DNA of 64,000 bases from assembly GCA_965656785.1 (NCBI GenBank), contig CBFHLY010000010.1, forward strand, positions 1-64,000, in the 5' to 3' direction. The notes beneath the pieces are model-generated. The model saw nothing but the letters and a program-made list of their open reading frames with translations, made no database searches and was not told the origin of the DNA. Position 1 is the first letter of the stretch. The number at the start of each line of letters is the position of its first letter. Position numbers and translations under genes: made by a program. Positions 1-8,053 of this stretch are shown one piece after another. This DNA is from JALQTD01 sp965656785 (lineage in GTDB: Bacteria > Bacteroidota > Bacteroidia > Flavobacteriales_D > Sanyastnellaceae).

Positions 1-1064
1 TTGACTTCGACTCTACGTTGCATGTTGACGGCAACACGGACGTTGACGGCGACTTTGATGTCGACGGCATCACGACGCTTGACAGCTTGAATGCTTCTTT
101 GGGTGTTGACTTTGACTCTACGTTGGATGTTGATGGTGTGACCACGCTCGACAGCTTGAATGCTGCTGAAGGTGTTTACTTCGAGTCTACGTTGGAAGTT
201 GATGGTGCAGCGGACCTGAACAGCACGTTGACTGTTGATGACTTCGCTCAGTTCAATGACACGGTGTCTGTTGCTAAGCACTTGGTGGTGGAAACGCCGA
301 CCCTGCCTGCTGGAACCAGCGCTGGAATCGTCGACGAGCCTGAGTTCGCTGTTAAGAATGCTGGTGGCGACTACATCGTTCAGGTGGACGGTCACAACGA
401 CATCATGACGGTTCAGAACTTGACGGTTACCGACCAGGCTTACTGGACGGGCAACATGGAAGTGACGGGTGACATCTCTGGAGACAACATCATCTCGACT
501 TCGGGTATGTTCGCTGGTAACACCAACTACGGTTACAACTGGCCGTCAGACGGTACGGACTACAACATGTTGACGCGCCGTGACTACGTTGACTACCACC
601 GCATCAACCAAACGGACGTGCCCCAGTTCTGGAGCTACGACGCTGACTTGATTGCTAGTGCAAGCGCTGATCCGGATTACAACGAAGCAGTTTACTACAT
701 GAACGGTAACGTCGTGTTGTACGCAGACTCTGCAGCTACGACGGGTGACAACTACGTGTTCACCATCAAGGGCCGCAACTTCGATCAGTTCCGCGATGCA
801 GATGGTAGCTTGACGAACGACGCGGACATCGAGGCCAGCCTTTGGGCTGAGAACAATGAGTTCTCGTTGAACACGAACATCACTCGCGTCGACGCTACGA
901 CGATGACCTTCACCCTCGGCTACGACGATGTGAACTCAATCGTGGCTTGCACGGATGGTGTGGTTCGTCCGAAGTTGGCTGTCGGTACCGTTGACGGAGG
1001 AATGTTCGACACGGGCATTTACCTCTTCTTGGATATCGTTGCAGCTGCACCCACGTTAGAATAA
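1..1064 (+). CDS. Repeat-rich surface or fibre-like protein, C-terminal part (5' end outside window)
   Basis: The reading frame is open from base 3, so the true start lies upstream and this is a 3' fragment of at least 354 codons. The first 80 or so residues are imperfect repeats containing STLxVDG and TTLDSLNA, resembling the beta-helical repeats of tail-fibre or adhesin stalks. The remainder holds a globular C-terminal part with no domain I can name and no T9SS sorting domain. It ends LDIVAAAPTLE. It is rich in Asp, Thr and Gly with almost no Cys, as expected of an exported protein. Function is unknown; a role as a surface fibre is inference from the repeats. Confidence 0.7.
   Translation, partial: DFDSTLHVDGNTDVDGDFDVDGITTLDSLNASLGVDFDSTLDVDGVTTLDSLNAAEGVYFESTLEVDGAADLNSTLTVDDFAQFNDTVSVAKHLVVETPTLPAGTSAGIVDEPEFAVKNAGGDYIVQVDGHNDIMTVQNLTVTDQAYWTGNMEVTGDISGDNIISTSGMFAGNTNYGYNWPSDGTDYNMLTRRDYVDYHRINQTDVPQFWSYDADLIASASADPDYNEAVYYMNGNVVLYADSAATTGDNYVFTIKGRNFDQFRDADGSLTNDADIEASLWAENNEFSLNTNITRVDATTMTFTLGYDDVNSIVACTDGVVRPKLAVGTVDGGMFDTGIYLFLDIVAAAPTLE
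3..240 (+). repeat. Tandem coding repeat, about 69-bp (23-residue) unit
   Basis: Copies beginning at about 3, 108 and 177 share a unit coding DFDSTLDVDGVTTLDSLNA. The last two are exactly 69 bp apart; the first is separated by 105 bp because of a 12-residue insertion rich in DVDG. More copies probably lie upstream of the window. Confidence 0.7.
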
Positions 1065-1095
1065 TTGAATGTTTAACCCCCAAACGAGCACCATC

Positions 1096-1536
1096 ATGAA
1101 AAAGCTCTTTTACATCTTGTTCCTGCTCGGGGGTCTCGCTATGATCTCAGAAGACGCCGCTGCGCAGGTCACGATGGACCGTCAAGCGATTACCTCTGGA
1201 TATCATAACGGTGAGGTTAGTGCAATTGGAGACGTACTTGGCGAGATCAGCGGATCAATCGGCCAAGTGTTCACCACCACGGTAGGCGACGGAAACGTCT
1301 TCCTTACCCAAGGTTTCCAACAAATGGCATTCCGCGAATGCCCTGGAGACGTGACCGGTGACGACATCGTCGGAACGAATGACCTCCTCGCCATCCTTGC
1401 GCTTTACGGAACGCAGGATGGAGGAGAGATCGGAGGCTCGGCGAACGCCGGTGCTGAAGACCTCAACGGGGACGGCATCATTGGAACCGCCGACCTGTTG
1501 GTACTCCTCGCTTACTACGGTGAGTTGTGTAACTAA
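1096..1536 (+). CDS. Small secreted protein with dockerin-like repeat pair
   Basis: The chosen ATG at 1096 gives MKKLFYILFLLGGLAM followed by SEDAAAQ, a clear signal peptide; an in-frame codon at 1069 would put nine residues before it. The mature protein is about 120 residues. Its C-terminal half carries two Ca-binding-loop-like segments, DVTGDDIVGTNDLLAIL and DLNGDGIIGTADLLVLL, each followed by YYG or LYG, the pattern of a type I dockerin duplicate. It lies 31 bp after the upstream gene, so the two are probably cotranscribed. In Bacteroidota such modules occur at the ends of exported proteins; no cohesin is visible here, so the partner is unknown. No T9SS sorting domain follows. Confidence 0.75.
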   Translation: MKKLFYILFLLGGLAMISEDAAAQVTMDRQAITSGYHNGEVSAIGDVLGEISGSIGQVFTTTVGDGNVFLTQGFQQMAFRECPGDVTGDDIVGTNDLLAILALYGTQDGGEIGGSANAGAEDLNGDGIIGTADLLVLLAYYGELCN

Positions 1537-1561
1537 GACCCCTCTTATTTGTGAGATAAAG

Positions 1562-1588
1562 AAAGCCCCTCTTCGGAGGGGCTTTTTT
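1562..1588 (+). terminator. Rho-independent terminator
   Basis: A GC-rich hairpin (AAAGCCCCTC, loop TTCG, GAGGGGCTTT) followed by a T run lies 25 bp after the dockerin-like gene. Confidence 0.9.
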
Positions 1589-2069
1589 GCGTTTGGTTGA
1601 ATCGACTTTCGGCGAAGCCTTGAGGGATGCGCTCAGCTCTGATCAGGATGCGTGGGATTTTCGTACCCATGGATGATGGTCGTGGGAAGGGGGGCGTTGG
1701 CGGTAGCCTTGTCAACTTCTTCAGGAGCGTGAGGAAGGTGGACTCTGTTGTGTCGTTATGTTGCCCATGCATTTGGACAAGCGGCAAGGCGCTTCTGGGC
1801 GCTAGAAGAGCTCCAATCTGCACGGCAGCCGTAGAGGACTTGGTTTGGCAATCTGGCTCATCCTAGGGTCGCAATAGCGCGCGATTTGGCTGTTCGTTCA
1901 GCGGGTGGCGGAAGGGTGGGCTGCCGAGAACCGCATTCATGGTTGCTCCCGAAGACGCGCTTTGGTGCACAAGTTGTTGTAGTGGCTCGGAGCGGGCTTG
2001 TTGCGCAAGCCAGATTCGCCCGCAGCGGGGGCGCGGGTCAGGGGTGGGGCGATGGGTTTTGGGGCCGAA
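1589..2069. other. Intergenic stretch without a recognisable gene
   Basis: About 480 bp separates the terminator from the 3' end of the TPR gene on the other strand. Short open frames exist but none has a recognisable domain, signal peptide or supporting promoter. I find no tRNA, repeat or hairpin that stands out. It could be a decayed gene or hold a small RNA; nothing supports either directly. Confidence 0.5.
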
Positions 2070-3878
2070 TCAGCCGGCGTTCGCTTCCGTGGAGAGTGCG
2101 CGGAACCGCTCGCGGGCTTCGATGACGTGGAGGCTGCCCGGGTATTCGAAGAGGAGCTGCTCGTAAAGGGGCAGGGCGTCTTCGACGCGGTGCAGGTGGT
2201 TTTCCAAGATGGTGGCGCGCCAAAACAGCGCGTCGTCCGCCAAGACGTCGTCGAAATGCAGGTCCGTAATTTCTTCCAGGAAGGCGAGTGCGTCTTCGAA
2301 TCGGCCGTTGAGTCGGGCCCATGTTGCCTTTCGGAACAGGATGTCGTCCTCCAGCGCGTGTCCGGTCCAGTCCGCCATGAGGCTGTCGAGGGCGATTTCG
2401 GCTTCAGGATACCGGTGCTGGAGCGCCAGGAGTTCCGCTTGCGCGAAGCGCTCCATCGGCTCGGAAATCGTGTCGAGGGCGTAATTGTCCGTAATGAGCA
2501 AGGACAAATCGATTGCGTCGTTCGAGATGAGCTTTGAAGTCGAGGCCTTCAGGGCGTCGAGTTGGGTTTGGGCCCAATCGAACTTGCCACCGAAATAGGA
2601 GACGCGGGCGTTGCGGAATTTGGCCTCATGACCCAGCGGATCGTCCCCAAAGTCCAGCTCCACCTGCGAAAACAGCAGGGACGCTTCCCAAATGTTGTCA
2701 TCAAAGACGTGGATGTCTCCGAGCTCCAGTTTGCACACCGCGACGATGCGGTCGTACAGGCCGGGAAGTGCGATGGTCGCCTCGAGCAGCTCAATGGCCT
2801 CGGTGACCGCGCCGAGGTAGAAAGCCAGCACGTGGGCGCAGTCCTTCGCCATGACGGCGGATTCGGTGCGCAGCCCCAGCGCATCCAACGCGGCGCGGTA
2901 GTCGTCCGCCAATGTCCGGTAGGCCGCGAGGTCGGGAGGCAGCTGCGCCTCGAGTTCCTCGTACCGCACTTGCAACACCTCGTTCGAAGCCGTGTAGAAG
3001 TAGGGCGTCCTCGGCCCTTTCTCAAGAACGGCTTCGAAGCACTTGCGGGCCGTTCCGTAGTCGCGGTTGGCCAGGGCGGTGTTGCCCAATTCCATCAGCC
3101 GGTGCCCGTCTTCGTTCAAGCGCAAATCCAACGCTTTCGCATGCTGGAACGCCCCCGCAAAGTCCTCCAGCGCGTTGAAGTACCAAACGAGCATCTCCGG
3201 AAAGATGATGTCGTCCGGATGGGTTTGCATCGCACGGAGCAGCGCCGACCGGATGAGGGACGCCATTTCCGGGTTCTCGTAGAAGCGCATCGTGCGGTAG
3301 ATGCTGTTTTGGACCGTGCGCAGGTACGTCGGTCGCTCGTGCAGCAGCTCGCAGTACGAGTCCAACATCCCCGGGTAATCGCCTCGAATGCCCTGCAAAT
3401 TCGCTAGGCTGTACGCGAGCCCTTTCGTGCCCATCGCCGCTGATCGTTCGTAGACCTCGAGGGCCAAATCGAGCTCGTTCAACTGCACGAAGGCGTCTGC
3501 GAGCTTCTGGGCGTTGCCGACTCCAGGACCAAGCAACGCGAGCGCTTCGTTGAACGCCTCCATCGCCAAATCCCGCTTGTTAAAGCGGACGTACAATTCG
3601 CCGAGGTCCACATACGCCGTCGCGCGGTTGCCGCGTCCTCTCAGCCGCTTTTTCACAAGGTCTTCCGCCCGCTCGAAGTCGTCGATGGCCACGAGCGAGG
3701 CGTAGTACATGTCGTAGATCTTGTCCGTCTTGTCCTTCTTCCAGAGCTGCTCGAGGTAGAGGACGGCTTGCTGGTACGAGCCCTCCTCGTAGTAGTATTG
3801 CGCGAGTTCGAGGTCGCTTTGGGCTTGGGAAGCGGCGAGGGTGCCGAGGAGCGCCACCGTCAGACTGAGCTTCCTCAT
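2070..3878 (-). CDS. Periplasmic TPR-repeat protein
   Basis: 602 residues. The start at 3878 (MRKLSLTVALLGTLAASQAQ) gives a textbook signal peptide, and its ATG overlaps the stop of the upstream lipoprotein gene, indicating translational coupling. The mature protein is a run of helical pairs typical of TPR units, for example LELAQYYYEEGSYQQAVLYL near the N-terminus and LYEQLLFEYPGSLHVIEARE near the C-terminus. It contains no catalytic domain. Such proteins usually act as scaffolds in the periplasm or at the outer membrane; the partner is unknown. It is the last gene of a minus-strand run that begins with rplU. Confidence 0.8.
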   Translation of the reverse strand: MRKLSLTVALLGTLAASQAQSDLELAQYYYEEGSYQQAVLYLEQLWKKDKTDKIYDMYYASLVAIDDFERAEDLVKKRLRGRGNRATAYVDLGELYVRFNKRDLAMEAFNEALALLGPGVGNAQKLADAFVQLNELDLALEVYERSAAMGTKGLAYSLANLQGIRGDYPGMLDSYCELLHERPTYLRTVQNSIYRTMRFYENPEMASLIRSALLRAMQTHPDDIIFPEMLVWYFNALEDFAGAFQHAKALDLRLNEDGHRLMELGNTALANRDYGTARKCFEAVLEKGPRTPYFYTASNEVLQVRYEELEAQLPPDLAAYRTLADDYRAALDALGLRTESAVMAKDCAHVLAFYLGAVTEAIELLEATIALPGLYDRIVAVCKLELGDIHVFDDNIWEASLLFSQVELDFGDDPLGHEAKFRNARVSYFGGKFDWAQTQLDALKASTSKLISNDAIDLSLLITDNYALDTISEPMERFAQAELLALQHRYPEAEIALDSLMADWTGHALEDDILFRKATWARLNGRFEDALAFLEEITDLHFDDVLADDALFWRATILENHLHRVEDALPLYEQLLFEYPGSLHVIEARERFRALSTEANAG

Positions 3879-4489
3879 GGCGCGCGGTTTTCGAGGACCC
3901 AAACCGCAAGTCGCTTGCGCAGCTCCGTTCCGAGGCTGTCGGCGGCGGGTTTCGTCCGAGCGGCGAGGGACAGGGCCTTCGTGGCGTACGATGCGGACTC
4001 TTCCCAAGAGGACGCAATGCGTTCCGCGGAGGTGCGTTCGGCGTTGACCTGAACACGGATGTACGTGGAGTCGATGGGGGTGCCTGCGCCGTCGACCGTG
4101 GCGCGGGATTGGAGGGCTTCGATGAGCAATTGGATTTGGCCTGCAACCTGCTCCTGCGAAGTGCGCAACTGCGAGATGCGCTTGGGATTGTCCTTCAGCA
4201 AACGGCGGACCTTGCCCACCTCGTTGATGATGGCGCCCTCCGACCGCGTGAGCACCATGCTCGAATCCGCCGCGAGCAACTCAAAATCCTGCAACTGCGC
4301 GCTGGCCCAAACCCGCACGGCATCAATGGAATCCTGCGGCAAAGCGGCATACGCCTCAGCGGCCCGCTCCATCTCCAACCGCGCTTGCTCCAACTCGGCG
4401 ATTTCGGAACGGTGCCCACGGCCCCCACACGCGCCCAGCAAGAGCACCAGCCCCAGGGCCACGGCCGCCAGGAGTTTAGCTTGTTTCAT
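3875..4489 (-). CDS. Predicted lipoprotein, coiled-coil, unknown function
   Basis: 204 residues beginning MKQAKLLAAVALGLVLLLGAC, a lipoprotein signal with lipobox LGAC. The mature part is charged and helical (SEIAELEQARLEMERAAEAY), suggesting coiled coil, with no family I recognise. The start is supported by a TATCTTCG box only 4 nt upstream, which also implies transcription independent of serS. The 3' end overlaps the TPR gene by 4 nt, so the two products are probably made in fixed ratio and may work together at the envelope. Confidence 0.75.
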   Translation of the reverse strand: MKQAKLLAAVALGLVLLLGACGGRGHRSEIAELEQARLEMERAAEAYAALPQDSIDAVRVWASAQLQDFELLAADSSMVLTRSEGAIINEVGKVRRLLKDNPKRISQLRTSQEQVAGQIQLLIEALQSRATVDGAGTPIDSTYIRVQVNAERTSAERIASSWEESASYATKALSLAARTKPAADSLGTELRKRLAVWVLENRAP

Positions 4490-4493
4490 GTCC

Positions 4494-4501
4494 CGAAGAT
4501 A
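4494..4501 (-). promoter_or_regulatory. -7 box of the lipoprotein gene
   Basis: TATCTTCG (minus strand) ends 4 nt before the ATG at 4489, so transcription would begin at or next to the start codon. Confidence 0.55.
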
Positions 4502-4531
4502 ATCACCCCCGGGAAGCTTCGAAACGCGGAA

Positions 4532-5800
4532 TCAGTGAATGGATGTGAATCCGACGTAGGCTTGCAAACCTTCCGGAATGCGAATGCCATCGGGCCCTTG
4601 GTGGTTTTCCAACAAGGCCGCCACGATGCGCGGCAAAGCGAGGGCCGATCCGTTGAGGGTGTGCACGAGTTCGTTGCCGTTTTCGCCGCGGAATCGGCAC
4701 TTCAGCCGGTTCGCCTGGTACGTCTCAAAGTTCGACACGGACGACACCTCCAACCACCGCTCCTGCGCAGCCGACCACACCTCGAAATCGTACGTCATCG
4801 CCGAAGTGAAGCCCATGTCGCCTCCGCACAACCGCAGGATGCGGTAGGGAAGTTCGAGCGTGTCGAGCAGCCCCTTCACGTGATCGACCATTTCGTCGAG
4901 CTTCGCATACGACGTTGCCGGGTCCGCGATCTGCACGATTTCCACCTTGTCGAACTGGTGCAACCGGTTCAACCCTCGCACGTCCTTGCCGTAGCTGCCC
5001 GCCTCGCGACGGAAACACGGGGTGTACCCGCACAGCTTGATGGGCAAGTCCGCCGCATTCAGCAGGGTATCCCGGTAAATGTTCGTCAAGGGCACCTCCG
5101 CCGTCGGGATCATGAACAGGTTGTCGTCCTGCATGTGGTACATCTGCCCCTCTTTATCCGGCAGCTGGCCCGTACCAAACCCCGACTCCTCATTGATCAT
5201 GTGCGGCGGGATGTACTCCAAATACCCAGCCTCCTCCGCCCGCTCCAGGAAGAACCGAATCAACCCCCGCTGCAACTTCGCGCCCTTGCCCTTGTAGAAC
5301 GGAAAGCCCGCGCCCGTGACCTTCGCCCCCAAATCGAAGTCGATCAAATCGTACTTCGAAGCGAGGTCCCAATGCGGCACCGCGCCTTCCGCCAACGTCG
5401 GCACCCCCCCGCTCCGGAAAACTTCCACGTTGTCCTCAGCGGACTTTCCGGCTGCCACGAGGTCGCACGGCGTGTTCGGCAAGTGGCACAGCGCTTCGTG
5501 CACCGAACCTTCCAATGCCGCGAGCTGGTCCTTCAATTCCTTTTCCTGGGCTTTGTTTCCGCTCACCGTGGCCTTCATCGCCTCGGCCTCTTCGCGCTGT
5601 CCCGAGCGCATCAACTCGCCGATTTTCCGGCTGGCGGCGTTGCTTTCGGCGAGGAGGCCGTCGAGGCGGGTTTGTGTGGCCCGGCGCTCGGCGTCTGCGG
5701 CCAGGATGCCGTCGATGGTTTCTGCGGCATCGAGGCCACGCTTGGCAAGGGCGGCGATCACCGCATCGCGTTGTTCACGCAGGGCTGATAGGGTCAACAT
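4532..5800 (-). CDS. serS: Seryl-tRNA synthetase
   Basis: Class II synthetase that charges tRNA-Ser with serine in the cytosol; 422 residues, the normal length. Residues 1-100 form the tRNA-binding antiparallel coiled-coil arm. The catalytic core shows TAEVP (233-237), motif 2 FRREAGSYGKDVRGLNRLHQ (263-282) and motif 3 LNGSALALPRIVAALLENHQ (382-401). All class II hallmarks are present and nothing is truncated. It follows rpmA after a terminator and precedes the lipoprotein gene by 42 nt. Confidence 0.98.
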   Translation of the reverse strand: MLTLSALREQRDAVIAALAKRGLDAAETIDGILAADAERRATQTRLDGLLAESNAASRKIGELMRSGQREEAEAMKATVSGNKAQEKELKDQLAALEGSVHEALCHLPNTPCDLVAAGKSAEDNVEVFRSGGVPTLAEGAVPHWDLASKYDLIDFDLGAKVTGAGFPFYKGKGAKLQRGLIRFFLERAEEAGYLEYIPPHMINEESGFGTGQLPDKEGQMYHMQDDNLFMIPTAEVPLTNIYRDTLLNAADLPIKLCGYTPCFRREAGSYGKDVRGLNRLHQFDKVEIVQIADPATSYAKLDEMVDHVKGLLDTLELPYRILRLCGGDMGFTSAMTYDFEVWSAAQERWLEVSSVSNFETYQANRLKCRFRGENGNELVHTLNGSALALPRIVAALLENHQGPDGIRIPEGLQAYVGFTSIH

Positions 5801-5857
5801 GGGCGTTGTTCTGCTGGAAATGGGTTGCCAACCAATGCGAGCCCCGTTGGCAGGGGC

Positions 5858-5897
5858 GAAAATACAAAACTCCCGACCCTACGAGAGGGCCGGGAGC
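5858..5897 (-). terminator. Terminator of the rplU-rpmA operon
   Basis: On the minus strand a GC-rich hairpin (CTCCCGGCCCT pairing with GGGTCGGGAG, one mismatch) is followed by TTTTGTATTTT, 28 nt after rpmA. Confidence 0.8.
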
Positions 5898-5925
5898 GTT
5901 GCATTCAATGCGAATTCACGTTCAA

Positions 5926-6189
5926 TCAAGCCTCGCCCATCGGGACGACGCTGACGAATGAACGGTTGTTTTTCTTCTTGCGGAATTCGACCACGCCGTC
6001 CGTCAATGCGTACAGCGTGTGGTCTTTGCCAATCCCGACGTTGACGCCCGGGTGGTGTTGCGTGCCGCGTTGGCGAACGAGGATGTTCCCCGCGATGCAA
6101 CCTTGACCTCCGAAAATTTTAACGCCCAATCGTTTCGAGTGAGATTCCCGACCGTTCTTGGAGCTACCTACACCTTTTTTGTGAGCCAT
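5926..6189 (-). CDS. rpmA: 50S ribosomal protein bL27
   Basis: 87 residues starting MAHKKGVGSSKNGRES, with the conserved GGQGCIAGNILVRQRGT block. bL27 sits near the peptidyl-transferase centre. There is no N-terminal extension of the type processed in Firmicutes. It lies 42 nt after rplU in the usual rplU-rpmA operon and ends at a strong terminator. Confidence 0.98.
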   Translation of the reverse strand: MAHKKGVGSSKNGRESHSKRLGVKIFGGQGCIAGNILVRQRGTQHHPGVNVGIGKDHTLYALTDGVVEFRKKKNNRSFVSVVPMGEA

Positions 6190-6231
6190 GGCTTAAAGGG
6201 TTTTCAGCGCGTTTCTTGCGAAATGCGTCGA

Positions 6232-6543
6232 TTATGCTTTGATGTCCGTGATGCGGATTTCGGTCAATGAAGCCCGGAATCCATTCAACTTTTGGTAACC
6301 TTTCCGGCGCTTCTTTTTGAAGATCAGCACCTTGTCACCTTTCAAGTGGCGTTCAACCACTGCGGAGACGGAAGCTCCGCTTATAGCCGGGGCGCCAACC
6401 TGAACGTTACCGTCTTGATCCGTCAGGAGCACGCGGTCAAAGCTGACCTTCGCGCCTTCTTCCTGCTGGAGGCGGTTAACGAACACCTGTTGGTCTTTCT
6501 GTACCTTGTACTGGTGCCCTGCTATCTCTACGATTGCATACAT
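6232..6543 (-). CDS. rplU: 50S ribosomal protein bL21
   Basis: The ATG at 6543 gives MYAIVEIAGHQYKVQ, the family's canonical N-terminus, and a 103-residue product. The conserved C-terminal KGDKVLIFKKKRRKGYQ and the closing ITDI segment are intact. An upstream in-frame codon would add 22 residues that do not fit the family. It is first in the operon with rpmA, and a well-formed Bacteroidota promoter precedes it. Confidence 0.97.
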   Translation of the reverse strand: MYAIVEIAGHQYKVQKDQQVFVNRLQQEEGAKVSFDRVLLTDQDGNVQVGAPAISGASVSAVVERHLKGDKVLIFKKKRRKGYQKLNGFRASLTEIRITDIKA

Positions 6544-6575
6544 GGGAATGAATTTAAAGTCCCCTAATGGGTCGG

Positions 6576-6606
6576 CAAAGGTAGGCCAAACCCCGTAACT
6601 TATCAA
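6576..6606 (-). promoter_or_regulatory. Promoter of rplU-rpmA
   Basis: The minus strand has TTG at 6606-6604, a 20-nt spacer and TACCTTTG at 6583-6576, an exact match to the Bacteroidota -33/-7 pattern. It leaves a leader of roughly 25-30 nt before rplU. Confidence 0.75.
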
Positions 6607-6630
6607 CACCTCCGCGCGAACTTTTGTGCA

Positions 6631-7551
6631 CTAGGCTTTCCGCCGCCCTGCGTTGATGATGGCCACCCCACTCAAGATGACCGCCCCGGCCGCGGCATGC
6701 CCCCACGTCAACGCTTCCCCATCGAGGAACCCCCAGACCGCCGCAAACACCGGAATGATGTACGTCACGGACGCGGCGAACAACGAGGACGTCAGCGCGA
6801 TGACCTGATTGAACAAGGCCAGCGCCACCGCCGTCCCCACGACCGCCAACACGGCCACCGCCCCGATCGCCGCCACCCCCTCGTCTTGCGCCAACACCCG
6901 CCCAAAGGTCCCACTCGCCACCACGTATCCCCAACTCGGCACCGCGATGAACCCGAGCGAAAGCGACGCCAATTGCAACCCGGTCGGTCCCGCCAACTTC
7001 TCCCGCGTGATGTTCACGTTCAGCCCATAACACATCGTCGCCGCCACGATCAACAACCCCGGCCACCAAGCCGCATCGCCCACCACCATCGTTTCCCCAC
7101 GACTCACCATCCATAGCGCCCCTGCAAACCCCACCAAGAGCCCCACCACCTGGCGCGGCTGTGCACGGTTCCGGAATACGAATACGCTGAACACCAGCGT
7201 CCACAGCGGGGCGAGCGCGTTCAACATGCCTGCAATGGCGCTCGGCAACTGGGTTTGGGCTACGGCAAACAGCACCGCCGGAATGAGGCTCCCGATGACC
7301 CCCGAGGCGAACACCCACTTGCGCTGCTCCCCTCGCACCCGCTTCAACGCGGACCAAGCCACCGGCGCCAACGCCGTCCCCGCAAAGGCCATCCGAAGCG
7401 TCGCCAAATCCAGCGGCGCCATCAACGCGGCGCCCGTACTCGCGAACAGCGCGCGCTTCATCAAGATGAAACTGCTGCCCCAAACCGCCCCCAACAGGAG
7501 CAGCAGGGCCGGGGCGAGCCAAGGGCGCGCAGGGGAGGAGGGCGTGTTCAC
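6631..7551 (-). CDS. EamA/DMT-family membrane transporter
   Basis: 306 residues with about ten hydrophobic segments in two EamA halves; the first begins LLLLGAVWGSSFILMKRAL, the second near GLNVNITREKL. DMT proteins export or import small metabolites; the substrate cannot be read from sequence. The start codon is GTG at 7551. It is supported by a TAATTTCG box 6 nt upstream, on the strand opposite to and divergent from the HMA lipoprotein gene. A second, distinct DMT protein lies at 38839-39762. Confidence 0.88.
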   Translation of the reverse strand: MNTPSSPARPWLAPALLLLLGAVWGSSFILMKRALFASTGAALMAPLDLATLRMAFAGTALAPVAWSALKRVRGEQRKWVFASGVIGSLIPAVLFAVAQTQLPSAIAGMLNALAPLWTLVFSVFVFRNRAQPRQVVGLLVGFAGALWMVSRGETMVVGDAAWWPGLLIVAATMCYGLNVNITREKLAGPTGLQLASLSLGFIAVPSWGYVVASGTFGRVLAQDEGVAAIGAVAVLAVVGTAVALALFNQVIALTSSLFAASVTYIIPVFAAVWGFLDGEALTWGHAAAGAVILSGVAIINAGRRKA

Positions 7552-7557
7552 GGGCCG

Positions 7558-7565
7558 CGAAATTA
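7558..7565 (-). promoter_or_regulatory. -7 box of the DMT transporter gene
   Basis: TAATTTCG on the minus strand, 6 nt before the GTG start. Confidence 0.45.
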
Positions 7566-7600
7566 GGATTCATTGGATTCAGGTCGTGCTCATCGGGTTT

Positions 7601-7608
7601 TATCTTTG
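7601..7608 (+). promoter_or_regulatory. -7 box of the HMA lipoprotein gene
   Basis: TATCTTTG ends 4 nt before the ATG at 7613; predicts a leaderless or nearly leaderless mRNA. Confidence 0.6.
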
Positions 7609-7612
7609 CACC

Positions 7613-8014
7613 ATGTTGAAACTTTTCGGAATTCGAGCGGCGGGTGCCGCGGCGTTGTTGGTGGTGGCCATGGGTTCTGGATGCGGCGAGGGAACTTCGG
7701 GCGTGGCGGTCACTGAACATTTTGAGGCAGGGGCCTCGGGGCACTCGGTTGCGCGGTTGGGGGTGGAAGGCATGATGTGTGCGGTGGCGTGCGGTGGTAA
7801 AATCCAAAAAGAGCTGCTCGAGCTCGACGGCGTTTCCAACGCCCACATTGACTTTGACGCGGAACGCGCCGAGAATTTCGTTGAGGTCGAGTTTTCCTCT
7901 GAACGCGTCTCCCCGGAGGCCATGGCTGCGAAGGTGCACGAGATCGCTGGGGGCATTTACCACGTCAACACCGTGGACGTGACGCATTACGCACTCGCCG
8001 CGGAAACTCCCTGA
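7613..8014 (+). CDS. Lipoprotein with heavy-metal-associated (HMA-like) domain
   Basis: 133 residues. The N-terminus MLKLFGIRAAGAAALLVVAM leads to GSGC (Cys24), a probable lipobox. Residues 47-115 resemble an HMA fold. The metal loop is GMMCAVAC, with Cys56 and Cys60 spaced C-x3-C instead of the usual C-x2-C, followed by an ELLELDGVSNAHIDF strand as in copper chaperones. The C-x3-C spacing is, to my knowledge, seen in a Bacteroidota subgroup of HMA-like proteins. It sits 39 bp upstream of heme A synthase, so a role in copper or heme supply to a terminal oxidase is plausible inference. Confidence 0.75.
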   Translation: MLKLFGIRAAGAAALLVVAMGSGCGEGTSGVAVTEHFEAGASGHSVARLGVEGMMCAVACGGKIQKELLELDGVSNAHIDFDAERAENFVEVEFSSERVSPEAMAAKVHEIAGGIYHVNTVDVTHYALAAETP

Positions 8015-8053
8015 CCGGTTCTTCCGAACTTGCGGTCCTGAAACCTTCCTCCC

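Noticed and set aside
1096..1536. Dockerin-like domain as evidence for a cellulosome
   Set aside because: No cohesin, scaffoldin or cellulase is present; such modules occur outside cellulosomes in Bacteroidota.
1627..1866. Small open frame of 79 codons between the first terminator and the TPR gene
   Set aside because: No promoter, signal or domain; overlapping frames of equal length exist in the same region.
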